This document shows, piece after piece, positions 1-7,306 of a stretch of 12,217 nucleotides of DNA. Position 1 is the stretch's first letter, and each line of letters starts with the position of its first letter. The translations under genes and the position numbers were made by a program. The stretch comes from CAYONQ01 sp964405375. Lineage in GTDB: Bacteria; Planctomycetota; Phycisphaerae; Sedimentisphaerales; Anaerobacaceae. Where the stretch lies: positions 1 to 12,217 of the forward strand of contig CAYONQ010000078.1 of the NCBI GenBank assembly GCA_964405375.1, given 5' to 3'. The notes under the pieces are model-generated. The model was not told the DNA's origin. It saw only the letters and a list, made by a program, of their open reading frames with translations, and made no database searches.

Positions 1-36
1 TTTTTGTTTGATAATCATTACCATTAAAATTTCCTT

Positions 37-180
37 AATCGGTCAGTTTGAGTAAAGTATATAATATGGATAGCGCATCGGATACTGAAGCCGAAGAGTA
101 GATACATTTACCGAGACTAAAGAACATATTAAGCATGGGACAAAAAATTGTCTTGTCTATTATATTCAAACTGACCGATT
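37..180. repeat. 144-bp element with 15-bp perfect inverted ends
   Basis: The left end AATCGGTCAGTTTGA (37-51) is repeated as its exact reverse complement at 166-180. Both ends are bordered by TTAA (35-38 and 180-183), which could be a target duplication, but the two flanks are offset by one base, so this is not certain. The interior is AT-rich, carries a small hairpin (GACAA 139-143 with TTGTC 148-152) and an 11-codon ATG reading frame at 66-101, and has no credible gene. The size and ends suit a MITE-like non-autonomous element or a long-range stem in a transcript. No family was recognised. Confidence 0.5.
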
Positions 181-231
181 TAATATATAAAATTTGTTTA
201 ATTGCTTATCGTATAAAAAGTTAAAATAGTT

Positions 232-246
232 GCCGACGCAGTCGGC
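232..246. repeat. Short perfect hairpin GCCGAC/GTCGGC
   Basis: A 6-bp perfect stem closes a GCA loop. It lies between the two inverted-repeat structures of the left intergenic region. The DNA right after it (about 254-285, cacgagatacgattcacg followed by gacgaacg) resembles low-complexity dispersed repeats common in metagenome-derived genomes. No poly-T tail follows on either strand, so a terminator role is not supported. Confidence 0.4.
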
Positions 247-286
247 TTCAACGCACGAGATACGATTCACGAGCGACGAACGACGT

Positions 287-322
287 TCAAACTGGCCCGT
301 TTCGAAGAAACGGTCAGTTTGA
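287..322. repeat. Imperfect hairpin sharing the CGGTCAGTTTGA core
   Basis: TCAAACTG (287-294) pairs with CAGTTTGA (315-322), and CCGTTT (297-302) pairs with AAACGG (308-313) around a CGAAG loop, with a small internal mismatch (gc opposite t). The right arm plus GAGTA (311-325) is an exact 15-base copy of 40-54. It ends 25 bases before the phosphodiesterase start codon. A TATAAT (327-332) follows at once, but no -35 box lies at the right distance, and transcription from it would start within or after the Shine-Dalgarno (GGAG, 334-337). It could be an operator, an mRNA leader hairpin or the end of a second element. Confidence 0.5.
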
Positions 323-347
323 GTATTATAATTGGAGTGAATAGTCA

Positions 348-1190
348 ATGATATCGAATAAAGTAGTCATTCTGGGCGTAGATGCGTTGGAATACGACCT
401 GGTAACAAAATGGGATATGAGAGTTTTCAAACAGCACCAGTTTGGTAAAATTAGCGTTCCGATTCTAAAAAAGCATGGCGAGCCCGTAACGGCGGTAGTT
501 TGGGCCAGCTTTATATCCGGTAAAACCCCTGAAGAAACAAATATCACCAGATTTAAGGATTGGAAAAATCCGATTCTTCCCATCTTGGATGTTTTGGCCA
601 AAAAGATGGGGGTCTCCCTCAAGCACAGACTAAAAGTCGGGGAATTCTTAAACAAAATCGGCTTCAAAAAAAGCATCCCAACTAAGGAAAGGTACAAAAA
701 AGTTGGCACCATTTTTTCAGACATTCCAAACTCAAAAGCGATAAGTATGCCTTCGTATAATGAAAACCCGGAAAACTTCCAGGTAAGAAAAGAGCTTGTT
801 TACGCCCTGGAGGGAAAAATCGACAAGAAATACTTAGCGGAAAAAACTTATGGTATGGACAAGCAGAGGGTTGATGAAGTTATCAGCTCCATTCCAGGTT
901 ACGACCTGATTTGTGCCCATCTGTTTTCACTGGATACTGTCCAGCATATGTACTCCAGAGATATAAACACCATCAAGTCCTACTACCAGAGAATGGAGCA
1001 GTTGGTCGAGTCGGTTAAACATCAAATGAAAAATACGGATATATGCCTGATAATATCCGACCATGGGCAAAAAAAAGGCCGCCACACCAATTACGGATTT
1101 TACTCTCTTAACACAGAAGTTAAGTGCCGGATTGACAGCATCCTACAATTCCGAGAGTTAATCTCGTCATCGCTATTAAAAGTGGATTGA
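348..1190 (+). CDS. Alkaline-phosphatase-superfamily phosphodiesterase, C-terminus probably frameshifted
   Basis: The 280-aa product has the full two-metal site of nucleotide pyrophosphatase/phosphodiesterase-type AlkP enzymes. Asp12 lies in VDALEYD, the likely nucleophile Thr48 in PVTAVVWASF, Asp196 and His200 in SLDTVQH, Asp238 and His239 in ISDHG, and His246 in GRHTNYGF. It should hydrolyse a phosphate ester or diester; the substrate cannot be told. No signal peptide is seen, so it is probably cytoplasmic. The start is supported by GGAG at 334-337, 10 bases upstream. The frame stops at TGA 1188-1190, but the +1 frame from 1180 to TAA 1243-1245 encodes a Lys/Gln-rich helix ending KALGYYD, typical of this superfamily. 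One extra A in the A-run 1178-1181 would explain the break; the restored protein would be about 298 aa. The membrane protein gene follows 26 bases after 1245, so the two are likely co-transcribed. Confidence 0.8.
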   Translation: MISNKVVILGVDALEYDLVTKWDMRVFKQHQFGKISVPILKKHGEPVTAVVWASFISGKTPEETNITRFKDWKNPILPILDVLAKKMGVSLKHRLKVGEFLNKIGFKKSIPTKERYKKVGTIFSDIPNSKAISMPSYNENPENFQVRKELVYALEGKIDKKYLAEKTYGMDKQRVDEVISSIPGYDLICAHLFSLDTVQHMYSRDINTIKSYYQRMEQLVESVKHQMKNTDICLIISDHGQKKGRHTNYGFYSLNTEVKCRIDSILQFRELISSSLLKVD

Positions 1191-1271
1191 AAAAAAACAA
1201 AAGCAGATTCAGGAAAAACTAAAAGCGCTTGGATACTACGATTAAGTTTACACATAACAGGAACAAATTTA

Positions 1272-2267
1272 ATGACCGACACGAGCAAAAAACTTCTTAA
1301 GTTTAGCTTTAGAATAGTCGGCACAACGGCCCTGCTGATATGGGTCCTAAGTAAAATCGACCTGTCACAGTTCGGCCCCGTCATACAAATGGCTAAATGG
1401 AGATACCTCTTCATCTCCTTGGGATTGACCCTCGCAGCGTTTTGGCTTCGGTCCGTAAAAATGCGGCTCATTCTTGAAAAACACCATTGCTATCTAAATA
1501 CTGCGAAAATCTTCGCAGCAAGCGCCGTCACGGCACTTTACAATTTTGTAATGCCCGGCTTCATCAGCTCAGGCGTTAAGTGGTATATTATCAGAAGCCA
1601 TACCGGCAAAGGTCATAAAGTCCTCAGCAGTATGATTTACAATCAAACCTCTGATATAGTTACCACCTTTACTCTTGGCCTGATTGCCTTGATGATAGCA
1701 AATCCAGGCAATCATCCTCATCTCCCCGCCGTATGCGCTATACTTCTAATTGCTACAGTCACCGGCTCCGTTCTGTTGTTAAGCCAAACATTCGGAGCAA
1801 AGGTCAGTAAATTGCTGCAGCACACCTTAAAACCATTTCCCGCCATAATCCAGAAAAAAGGCGGCGAGCTTCTCGAACAAATCAGCTTATTCCAGAAGGT
1901 CCGATGGCTGTTCCATTTCAAAATGCTCGGCTACAATATAATCCGAATAGCCGTGCGCTCCTGCGCTTATTTCTTTGCCGCAAAAGCGGCTAATATAAAC
2001 GTCGGCTTCGTCACGGCAGTATGGCTGTTTGTGCTTGTCTTCCTGCTGGGCAGACTGCCGATATCCGTAGGCAATCTCGGCGTTAGAGAAGCAACCCTCG
2101 TCCAGTCCCTGGCAATATATGGTGTGGACGCCTCGAACGCTCTATTGATGTCGCTCGTGATTTTCTCCTCCCTCATACTAATGGCCGTCATCGGCGCAAT
2201 TTATCAATTGTTCTGGACTGCAGGTGCAAAAAAATCAGCTCAACCGTCAAAGGAATCTGCTGCATAG
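1272..2267 (+). CDS. Flippase-like membrane protein, LPG synthase TM-domain family
   Basis: The 331-aa protein has about eight hydrophobic segments (near residues 10-30, 43-60, 80-100, 125-142, 150-167, 222-240, 247-265 and 290-312). It carries family marks of the lysylphosphatidylglycerol synthetase transmembrane region (UPF0104/PF03706): YNFVMPGFISSGVKWY early, and RLPISVGNLGVREA near residues 258-271. Stand-alone members lack the aminoacyl-transferase domain and are thought to flip lipids or lipid-linked sugars across the inner membrane; the substrate here is unknown. AGGA at 1259-1262 lies 9 bases before the ATG. Its neighbour upstream, a phosphodiesterase, suggests a role in envelope lipid or glycolipid processing, but that is inference. 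The last 21 bases overlap, tail to tail, the 3' end of the glyA-like gene, leaving no room for an intergenic terminator. Confidence 0.85.
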   Translation: MTDTSKKLLKFSFRIVGTTALLIWVLSKIDLSQFGPVIQMAKWRYLFISLGLTLAAFWLRSVKMRLILEKHHCYLNTAKIFAASAVTALYNFVMPGFISSGVKWYIIRSHTGKGHKVLSSMIYNQTSDIVTTFTLGLIALMIANPGNHPHLPAVCAILLIATVTGSVLLLSQTFGAKVSKLLQHTLKPFPAIIQKKGGELLEQISLFQKVRWLFHFKMLGYNIIRIAVRSCAYFFAAKAANINVGFVTAVWLFVLVFLLGRLPISVGNLGVREATLVQSLAIYGVDASNALLMSLVIFSSLILMAVIGAIYQLFWTAGAKKSAQPSKESAA

Positions 2268-3587
2268 CCCCTTTACTTTGTCCCTCATATCGTTCTTGAA
2301 GGATTCGTCTATTTCATACTCGGTGTCGCTGTTTATTTTTACCTTTTTCAATACCGCATCTATCATTGCCGATATCGTGTCCATCTCTTTGGCCGTCATC
2401 CCTGCCTTTGTAACAATAGCCGTGCCAAGCCGGATACCGCTGCTAACCAAGGCCGGTTTCTTATCGTATGGCACCCTAATCATATCGACAACTATGCCGC
2501 AATCCTCAAGGCGCCTTTGCGCTATTACTCCTGTCAAGCCCTCCTTAAAACCCGCTACGTTCACAAGAATCATATGGTTGTCCGTCCCGCCGGCCAGAAC
2601 GTCATATCCCAAACTCATCAAATTACCTGCCAGCCGCCCGGCGTTTTCTATAATCTTAAATTGCCTGGCCTTGTATTCCTCAGAAAGCGTCTCCTTAAAG
2701 AAAACCGCCTTGGCTGCTATATGGTTAAAGTAAGCCGTCCCCTGCACACCGGGAAATGTCCCTTTTTGGACAAGCTCCCACAACGCTACATTCTTTCCAC
2801 CGGCTTTCATCTTCCTGTCTTTGTCTTTGCCCATCAATATCACACCGCCCCTCGGCCCCCCTGCTTTGTAAGTGCTTGTCGTTGTAAAATGCGCATAATC
2901 TACAGGCGAAGGATGAGCACCGGCTATCACCAATCCCGATATGTGTGAGATGTCTGCCAAAAGATACGCACCGACCTCGTCGGCAATTTCTCTGAACCTT
3001 CTGAAATCTATCGTTCTCGAATAGGCGCTGGCGCCGCACATAATCAGCTTCGGCCTGATTTCGACCGCCTGCCGCCTGATAGCGTCATAATCCAGAAGAA
3101 AACTCGTTCTATCCACACCGTAATTCTCTATCTTGAAGAATTTGCCGGCGAGCGAAGCCGCTGCCCCGTGCGATGGATGTCCCCCCTGTTCTACGCCGTG
3201 GCTTAATACCTTATCCCCTCTTTCCAATAATGCGACAAGGACGATTTGGTTGGCCTGGCTGCCGGAGTGCGGCTGCACATTGGCATACCGTGCGCCGAAC
3301 GCCTCTTTCGCCCGGGCCACAGCAAGCCCTTCTATATCGTCAACGACCTCGCAGCCCCCGTGTAACCTGGCCCCGACAAATCCTTCAGCGGTCTTGTTCT
3401 GAACAATCGAACCGAGGGCCGCCAGAACCGCTTGCGAGCACTGGTTCTCCGCAGCGATAAGCTGCAGCGTATCTCCCCGCCTTTCGTACTCCTTCGTTAT
3501 CAACGCATAAACGTCCCTGTCCGCCTCTTTCAAGGCGGCAAATACGCCTTCGTGATATTCCTCAAAGCCCACCTTACCAGCCGACAT
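2247..3587 (-). CDS. glyA: Serine hydroxymethyltransferase-like PLP enzyme with altered active site
   Basis: The 446-aa product aligns along its length with SHMT (E. coli 417 aa), which converts serine and tetrahydrofolate to glycine and methylene-tetrahydrofolate. Conserved parts include YANVQPHSGSQAN (101-113), GGHPSHG with the ring-stacking His137, the PLP-contacting Asp212 and His215 in ADISHISGL, Lys241 as the Schiff-base lysine, GPRGG, TDNH and the carboxylate-binding Arg386 in SSGIRLG. Three catalytic positions differ from E. coli: Tyr55 is Thr66, Tyr65 is His76, and the His before the PLP lysine is Tyr240 (TSTYKAGGPRGG, one residue shorter than the usual loop). The family is clear, but the reaction could be SHMT, an alpha-methylserine-type transfer or an aldolase. 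GAGGA (3594-3598, minus strand) lies 6 bases from the ATG. It starts 18 bases after the rseP stop and is the last gene of the operon. Confidence 0.85.
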   Translation of the reverse strand: MSAGKVGFEEYHEGVFAALKEADRDVYALITKEYERRGDTLQLIAAENQCSQAVLAALGSIVQNKTAEGFVGARLHGGCEVVDDIEGLAVARAKEAFGARYANVQPHSGSQANQIVLVALLERGDKVLSHGVEQGGHPSHGAAASLAGKFFKIENYGVDRTSFLLDYDAIRRQAVEIRPKLIMCGASAYSRTIDFRRFREIADEVGAYLLADISHISGLVIAGAHPSPVDYAHFTTTSTYKAGGPRGGVILMGKDKDRKMKAGGKNVALWELVQKGTFPGVQGTAYFNHIAAKAVFFKETLSEEYKARQFKIIENAGRLAGNLMSLGYDVLAGGTDNHMILVNVAGFKEGLTGVIAQRRLEDCGIVVDMIRVPYDKKPALVSSGIRLGTAIVTKAGMTAKEMDTISAMIDAVLKKVKINSDTEYEIDESFKNDMRDKVKGLCSRFL

Positions 3588-3605
3588 CTCACATCCTCTA
3601 ACGGC

Positions 3606-5756
3606 TCAGCTAAAAAAGCTCCTGACAATATCGTTAAACGTTACGTAAAGAAAAAGCGAACCTATAAGCGCCCAGCCGCCATAAGCTATAATCTCCTGCG
3701 TCCGCTCACTTAACGCAGAACCCTTGATTTTCTCGACTAACAAAAGCACAACCAACCCACCATCAAGAGGCGGCAAAGGCAAAAAGTTAAATACAGCTAT
3801 ACACGCGCTTATCAGCCCCAGAAGGTAAACGTAGTAAATCAACGGCTGCTCAGAAACAACCCGATAACCAAGCGTAAGGATACCGACAGGCCCCATAAGC
3901 TCCTTGGGGCTGACCAGTCCTTCCATCAAAGTCTTTAACGTTGCGTATGTCTGAGCAATAAACATAGTGGTCTTTTTATATCCCATCACAATCGCCTCGA
4001 CAGGCCCTGCGGCCTTATAAAGCCGCTTCAAGACCTTAAAAGGAACAAGCACATTAGACCTGACGGCTACAACTTTTATTTCTGGCTCAACGTTCAAACT
4101 AACTCCCCCCGCCATTTGGTCGTCGAGACGATAGTCAATTGTAATGCGCCGGCCGGCACATCGGATGATTTGGCCGGCAATATCATAAAAGCTCGATACC
4201 TTCACTCCATCAACAGCCGTTATCACGGCCCCGCGCGGAATCGCCAATGCCGCCGGACCATCTTCTGCAGCAATGCTCTTGGCAACAACCGGATGCTCGG
4301 CGTCAAGCACAACAACAATACCAATCACTACCCGCTTGTCATCCTGCGACCGTTTAGGCACAACGCTAACAGTATGCGACCTTTCAATCCCGTCACCATC
4401 TTTACGCAATACCTTGATGGCAAGCTCTTTTTCGTCATACGCCTCCGTAACCTCACGAAGCTCTTTGTAGGTGGGATTTTCAACGTCGCCGGCCGCCAGA
4501 ATAATATCACCGCTTTGCAACCTGCCCTCGGCACCGACATCCCCCCTGCCAATGCCAATTTTGCCGAGCCACGAGACAAACCTGTTTTTAACAGCCCGCG
4601 GGTCAACATAAATTATCCGCAAACGCGGAACCATAGAACATATATGGTAAAGCTCGGATTCGGATTTGACGTCATAACTGTCGGCATAGTCCCAGCTCAG
4701 CTCAACCTCTGATTCGACTAACCTATCTTTGGATGCTCCTTCGGCCCGCTCGGCCAAAATCGCCGCCGTCGGTGTAATAGAATTGCCAATTACTTCCGCC
4801 AACTCCCAATGAGTTCGCACCTCTTTACCATTGACCGCTTTAATATGGTCGCCCGGAAGCAGCCCTGTTCTTTCAAATAAAGCATTAGCATCGGACACAT
4901 CCTCGATAATCAAGCTCTGCGGCTGCAAAATACCGAAAACTCTCATCTGCACCCCCGGCATCCGCCTGGCCGCCATCGCAAAATCCTCTACCGAGCCATC
5001 TGCGTGCCTTACCTTCAGCCCAACCTCTTCGTCTTTACCCGACAGGGCCGCCGCTACTAATATATTACTGAACTCCAGATTGCCGCTTTCGCCGGCAATC
5101 TCAACCACCTCGTCACCGGCCACCACCCCCGCCATCGCAGCCGGCGAACCTGGCACCACCCCACCAACCACCGCAGGCACACGATTTATACCGATGAGAA
5201 AAACCACCATAAAAGCAGCAACGGCGCTGATAATGTTGAAGATGACACCTGCCGCTATAACAGCCATACGGACACTCACCGGCTTATTGGCGTACGAGCG
5301 CGGGTCGTCGCTGCTCTTAACCGGCCCGACGTCCTCCTGCCCCAACATCTTGACAAAGCCGCCGAACGGAATAAGCCCGATGCGATATTCGGTCTCCCAC
5401 TCTTTCCCCGCCCCGCCGACGGTAAAACTTAGCTGCCCGTCGCCTGCCTCATCGTCTTCCTTGGGGAAAAACTTCGGCAATATCCGAAACCGCAAACCAT
5501 TCTCCGTCCTCTGCACGCCAAGAACAGTCGGCGGCATAAAAATCGAAAAGGCCTCAACCTTTATCCCACAAAGCTTGGCAACAATGAAATGACCGAACTC
5601 GTGAACAATAATGACCGCACCAAAACCTACCACGGCCAGCAGTATATTGCCGAAGACGGTTACGTTCCGCAAAATCAGATAGCAAACCACCACAACAACA
5701 GCGACTAATAAAATGACTCGAAAATTCCTGCTTAATAAACCTTTTGATTCAGACAT
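3606..5756 (-). CDS. rseP: RIP site-2 zinc metalloprotease RseP, four PDZ-like modules
   Basis: This is an intramembrane zinc protease that cuts transmembrane anchors such as anti-sigma factors. From the chosen start it has 716 aa. A first membrane segment lies at 13-30, and a second (37-60) holds the catalytic HEFGH (52-56). The C-terminal half has GPVGI (622-626), a membrane segment around 640-658, and the third zinc-ligand motif NFLPLPPLDGG (657-667, Asp665). Between the membrane parts are about four PDZ-like stretches (roughly 195-265, 275-350, 400-470, 478-545), where E. coli RseP has two in about 450 aa. An upstream in-frame ATG at 5792 would add 12 residues, but a perfect GGAGG (5764-5768) stands 7 bases before the ATG at 5756. 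It lies 70 bases downstream of dxr, a common pairing in bacteria. Confidence 0.92.
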   Translation of the reverse strand: MSESKGLLSRNFRVILLVAVVVVVCYLILRNVTVFGNILLAVVGFGAVIIVHEFGHFIVAKLCGIKVEAFSIFMPPTVLGVQRTENGLRFRILPKFFPKEDDEAGDGQLSFTVGGAGKEWETEYRIGLIPFGGFVKMLGQEDVGPVKSSDDPRSYANKPVSVRMAVIAAGVIFNIISAVAAFMVVFLIGINRVPAVVGGVVPGSPAAMAGVVAGDEVVEIAGESGNLEFSNILVAAALSGKDEEVGLKVRHADGSVEDFAMAARRMPGVQMRVFGILQPQSLIIEDVSDANALFERTGLLPGDHIKAVNGKEVRTHWELAEVIGNSITPTAAILAERAEGASKDRLVESEVELSWDYADSYDVKSESELYHICSMVPRLRIIYVDPRAVKNRFVSWLGKIGIGRGDVGAEGRLQSGDIILAAGDVENPTYKELREVTEAYDEKELAIKVLRKDGDGIERSHTVSVVPKRSQDDKRVVIGIVVVLDAEHPVVAKSIAAEDGPAALAIPRGAVITAVDGVKVSSFYDIAGQIIRCAGRRITIDYRLDDQMAGGVSLNVEPEIKVVAVRSNVLVPFKVLKRLYKAAGPVEAIVMGYKKTTMFIAQTYATLKTLMEGLVSPKELMGPVGILTLGYRVVSEQPLIYYVYLLGLISACIAVFNFLPLPPLDGGLVVLLLVEKIKGSALSERTQEIIAYGGWALIGSLFLYVTFNDIVRSFFS

Positions 5757-5763
5757 CAAAACG

Positions 5764-5768
5764 CCTCC
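5764..5768 (-). promoter_or_regulatory. Ribosome binding site deciding the rseP start
   Basis: GGAGG on the minus strand, 7 bases before ATG 5754-5756 (MSESKG). No comparable signal precedes the upstream in-frame ATG at 5790-5792, so the shorter protein is favoured. Confidence 0.75.
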
Positions 5769-5826
5769 AGATTCAGAACCATATAAAACCAAACAGCCGA
5801 CACCTTATACGCTAAACGCTATAAGT

Positions 5827-7299
5827 TTACCCTGAGCTTGCCGAAGGGCTGCACGCTAATTTAACCTCTTTTCTTGCCCAGCCGTCGGCCTCAAGCAGCT
5901 CCTCAAGCGACACGCCTGTCTTGACGCTATGTTTATTCAGACAATGTTCGATAAGCTCTACTATATTGACAAACTTAATTCTACCCGCCAGGAACTCACT
6001 CACACCGGCCTCGTTCGCTGCGTTAAAAACCGCCGCAGCCGTGCCACCCGCACGCGCAACCTCAAATCCCAGAGACAACGCACGAAACTTTTGCAAGTTA
6101 GGCCTTTCAAACGTAAGTCGGCCTATCTCCTCGAACCGCAACCGCTCCGCAATCCCCACAACACGCCTGGGATACGTCAACGCATACTGGATTGGAAGGC
6201 ACATATCGGGCGTCGCAAGCTGGGCCATTACAGAACCATCGACAAATTCGACAAGTGAATGAACTATCGATTCAGGGTGAATCAAAACCTCTATTTTATC
6301 GACCGGCACATCAAAAAGCCACCTCGCCTCGATGACCTCGAGCGCCTTATTCATCATAGTCGCCGAATCGACAGTTATCTTCGGCCCCATATCCCACACC
6401 GGATGCGCCAGCGCCTGCTCAACCGTTACGTTTTCAATGTCCTCGATACTCATCTCTCTAAAAGGCCCGCCGGAAGACGTCAGTATGATTCTGCTGACCT
6501 CCTCGCCCCGTACGAGACCCGGCACGGGAATGTCTCGTATGGGGTCGCGGCTTCCCGCCTGCATAACCTGAAAAACCGCCGAATGTTCGCTATCGACCGG
6601 CAGCAACTGTGCCCCGCTTTCCTTCGCCGTCTTCGTAAGCAGCTCACCCGCAACAACCAACGGCTCCTTATTCGCAATCGCAAGCGTTTTACCCTTCTTC
6701 GCCGCCGCAAGAACCGCATCAAGACCCGCCACTCCAACAACCGCAAAAAGGACAATATCAACCTCCTCAAGTCCCGCAATCTTCACCAATCCCCCCGGCC
6801 CAGCCAAAATCTCAACATCCGAATCACCAACGGCGCAACGAAGCTGCTCTACATAATCAGCGTTTGTAATAGCGACAAACCTTGGCCGATACCGCCTCAC
6901 CTGCTCCGCCAAAAGCTCGACATTACTATGCGCACTCAGCGCAACAACCTCATATTTGTCATCGGCTTTTACACTTGTTTCGTCATTGCGAGCGCAGCGA
7001 AGCAATCTCGAATCCCTTTTACCTTCTGACTTCTGACCTCTGTCTTCTGACCTCTGACCTCTGTCTTCTGACCTCTGTCTTCTGTCCTCTGTGTCCTCTG
7101 TGGCCAATTTTTTCCCCACAGAGTTTACTGATTTGTCATTCCCGCGCAAGCGGGAATCCATTTCATTAGTTTTCTCTGTGTCCTCTGTGTCCTCTGTGGC
7201 CAATCCTTTTTCAAGCGACGAATTCAACGCATCTACAACAGACAACGCCTTCTTACCAATCGAACCCGTCGAACCCAAAATGGCTATACTTTTACCCAT
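5827..7299 (-). CDS. dxr: 1-deoxy-D-xylulose 5-phosphate reductoisomerase with in-frame repeat insertion
   Basis: DXR converts DXP to 2-C-methyl-D-erythritol 4-phosphate with NADPH and a divalent metal, the second step of the MEP isoprenoid pathway. The NADPH-binding ILGSTGSIG (7-15) is near the N-terminus. The metal ligands are Asp236 and Glu238 in PVDSEHSAVFQ, and Glu321 in DSATMMNKALE. NKEPLVVAGELL (210-221), SSGGPFRE and HPVWDMGPKITVD are also present. The frame is open up to ATG 7398, but ATG 7299 places the family N-terminus correctly; its ribosome site is weak (AGGG). At 490 aa it is about 85 longer than usual. The surplus is residues 29-113, a Glu/Asp/Arg-rich low-complexity block encoded by dispersed repeats, lying between the first helix and second strand of the Rossmann fold. 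The last residues (SPSASSG) are encoded by another repeat. It is probably functional, since every catalytic motif is intact. It is first in the dxr-rseP-glyA operon. Confidence 0.92.
   Translation of the reverse strand: MGKSIAILGSTGSIGKKALSVVDALNSSLEKGLATEDTEDTEKTNEMDSRLRGNDKSVNSVGKKLATEDTEDRRQRSEDRGQRSEDRGQKSEGKRDSRLLRCARNDETSVKADDKYEVVALSAHSNVELLAEQVRRYRPRFVAITNADYVEQLRCAVGDSDVEILAGPGGLVKIAGLEEVDIVLFAVVGVAGLDAVLAAAKKGKTLAIANKEPLVVAGELLTKTAKESGAQLLPVDSEHSAVFQVMQAGSRDPIRDIPVPGLVRGEEVSRIILTSSGGPFREMSIEDIENVTVEQALAHPVWDMGPKITVDSATMMNKALEVIEARWLFDVPVDKIEVLIHPESIVHSLVEFVDGSVMAQLATPDMCLPIQYALTYPRRVVGIAERLRFEEIGRLTFERPNLQKFRALSLGFEVARAGGTAAAVFNAANEAGVSEFLAGRIKFVNIVELIEHCLNKHSVKTGVSLEELLEADGWARKEVKLACSPSASSG
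5830..5848. repeat. Dispersed CCCTGAGC...AGGG repeat forming the dxr 3' end
   Basis: The 19-base CCCTGAGCTTGCCGAAGGG matches a repeat I recognise as widespread in unrelated and metagenome-derived genomes. On the minus strand it encodes the last residues of DXR and abuts its TAA stop (5827-5829). Only one copy was seen in this window. Confidence 0.45.
6961..7215. repeat. Composite dispersed-repeat block inside dxr
   Basis: The block is 255 bp, 85 codons, without stop or frame break; the borders are estimated from where DXR homology resumes. It holds two identical 26-base copies at 7083-7108 and 7179-7204, 96 bases apart and thus in the same frame, each giving LATEDTED. It also holds a hairpin (7138-7157) giving MDSRLRGND, a run of CTTCTGACCTCTGT-type units (7023-7090) giving two RSEDRGQ repeats, and an ATTGC...GCAAT unit (about 6984-7005) giving RLLRCARNDE. 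The same CTCTGTGGCCAA recurs outside genes at 12090-12101, and GTGGCCAATCCTT is shared by 7197-7209 and 12200-12212. Confidence 0.8.
7138..7157. repeat. Perfect 8-bp hairpin ATTCCCGC/GCGGGAAT
   Basis: An 8-bp perfect stem around GCAA, followed by TCCA. A close relative with the stem TACCCGC/GCGGGTA followed by TCCA stands in the noncoding right part (11859-11876). The copy here is translated inside dxr. Confidence 0.6.
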
Positions 7300-7306
7300 C
7301 GGCCCT

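Noticed and set aside
66..101. Small gene of 11 codons inside the left element
   Set aside because: It is too short, has no ribosome site, and sits inside an inverted-repeat element.
327..332. TATAAT as promoter of the phosphodiesterase gene
   Set aside because: There is no -35 box at 16-18 bases, and the transcript would begin after the ribosome site.
4831..5592. Long plus-strand open frame of 253 codons
   Set aside because: It is antisense to rseP, has low-complexity Ser/Thr/Pro composition, and arises from the GC-rich codon bias of the real gene.
5757..5792. Longer RseP start giving 12 more residues (MVLYGSESGGVL)
   Set aside because: No ribosome site precedes it, while a perfect GGAGG stands 7 bases before ATG 5756, inside this segment.
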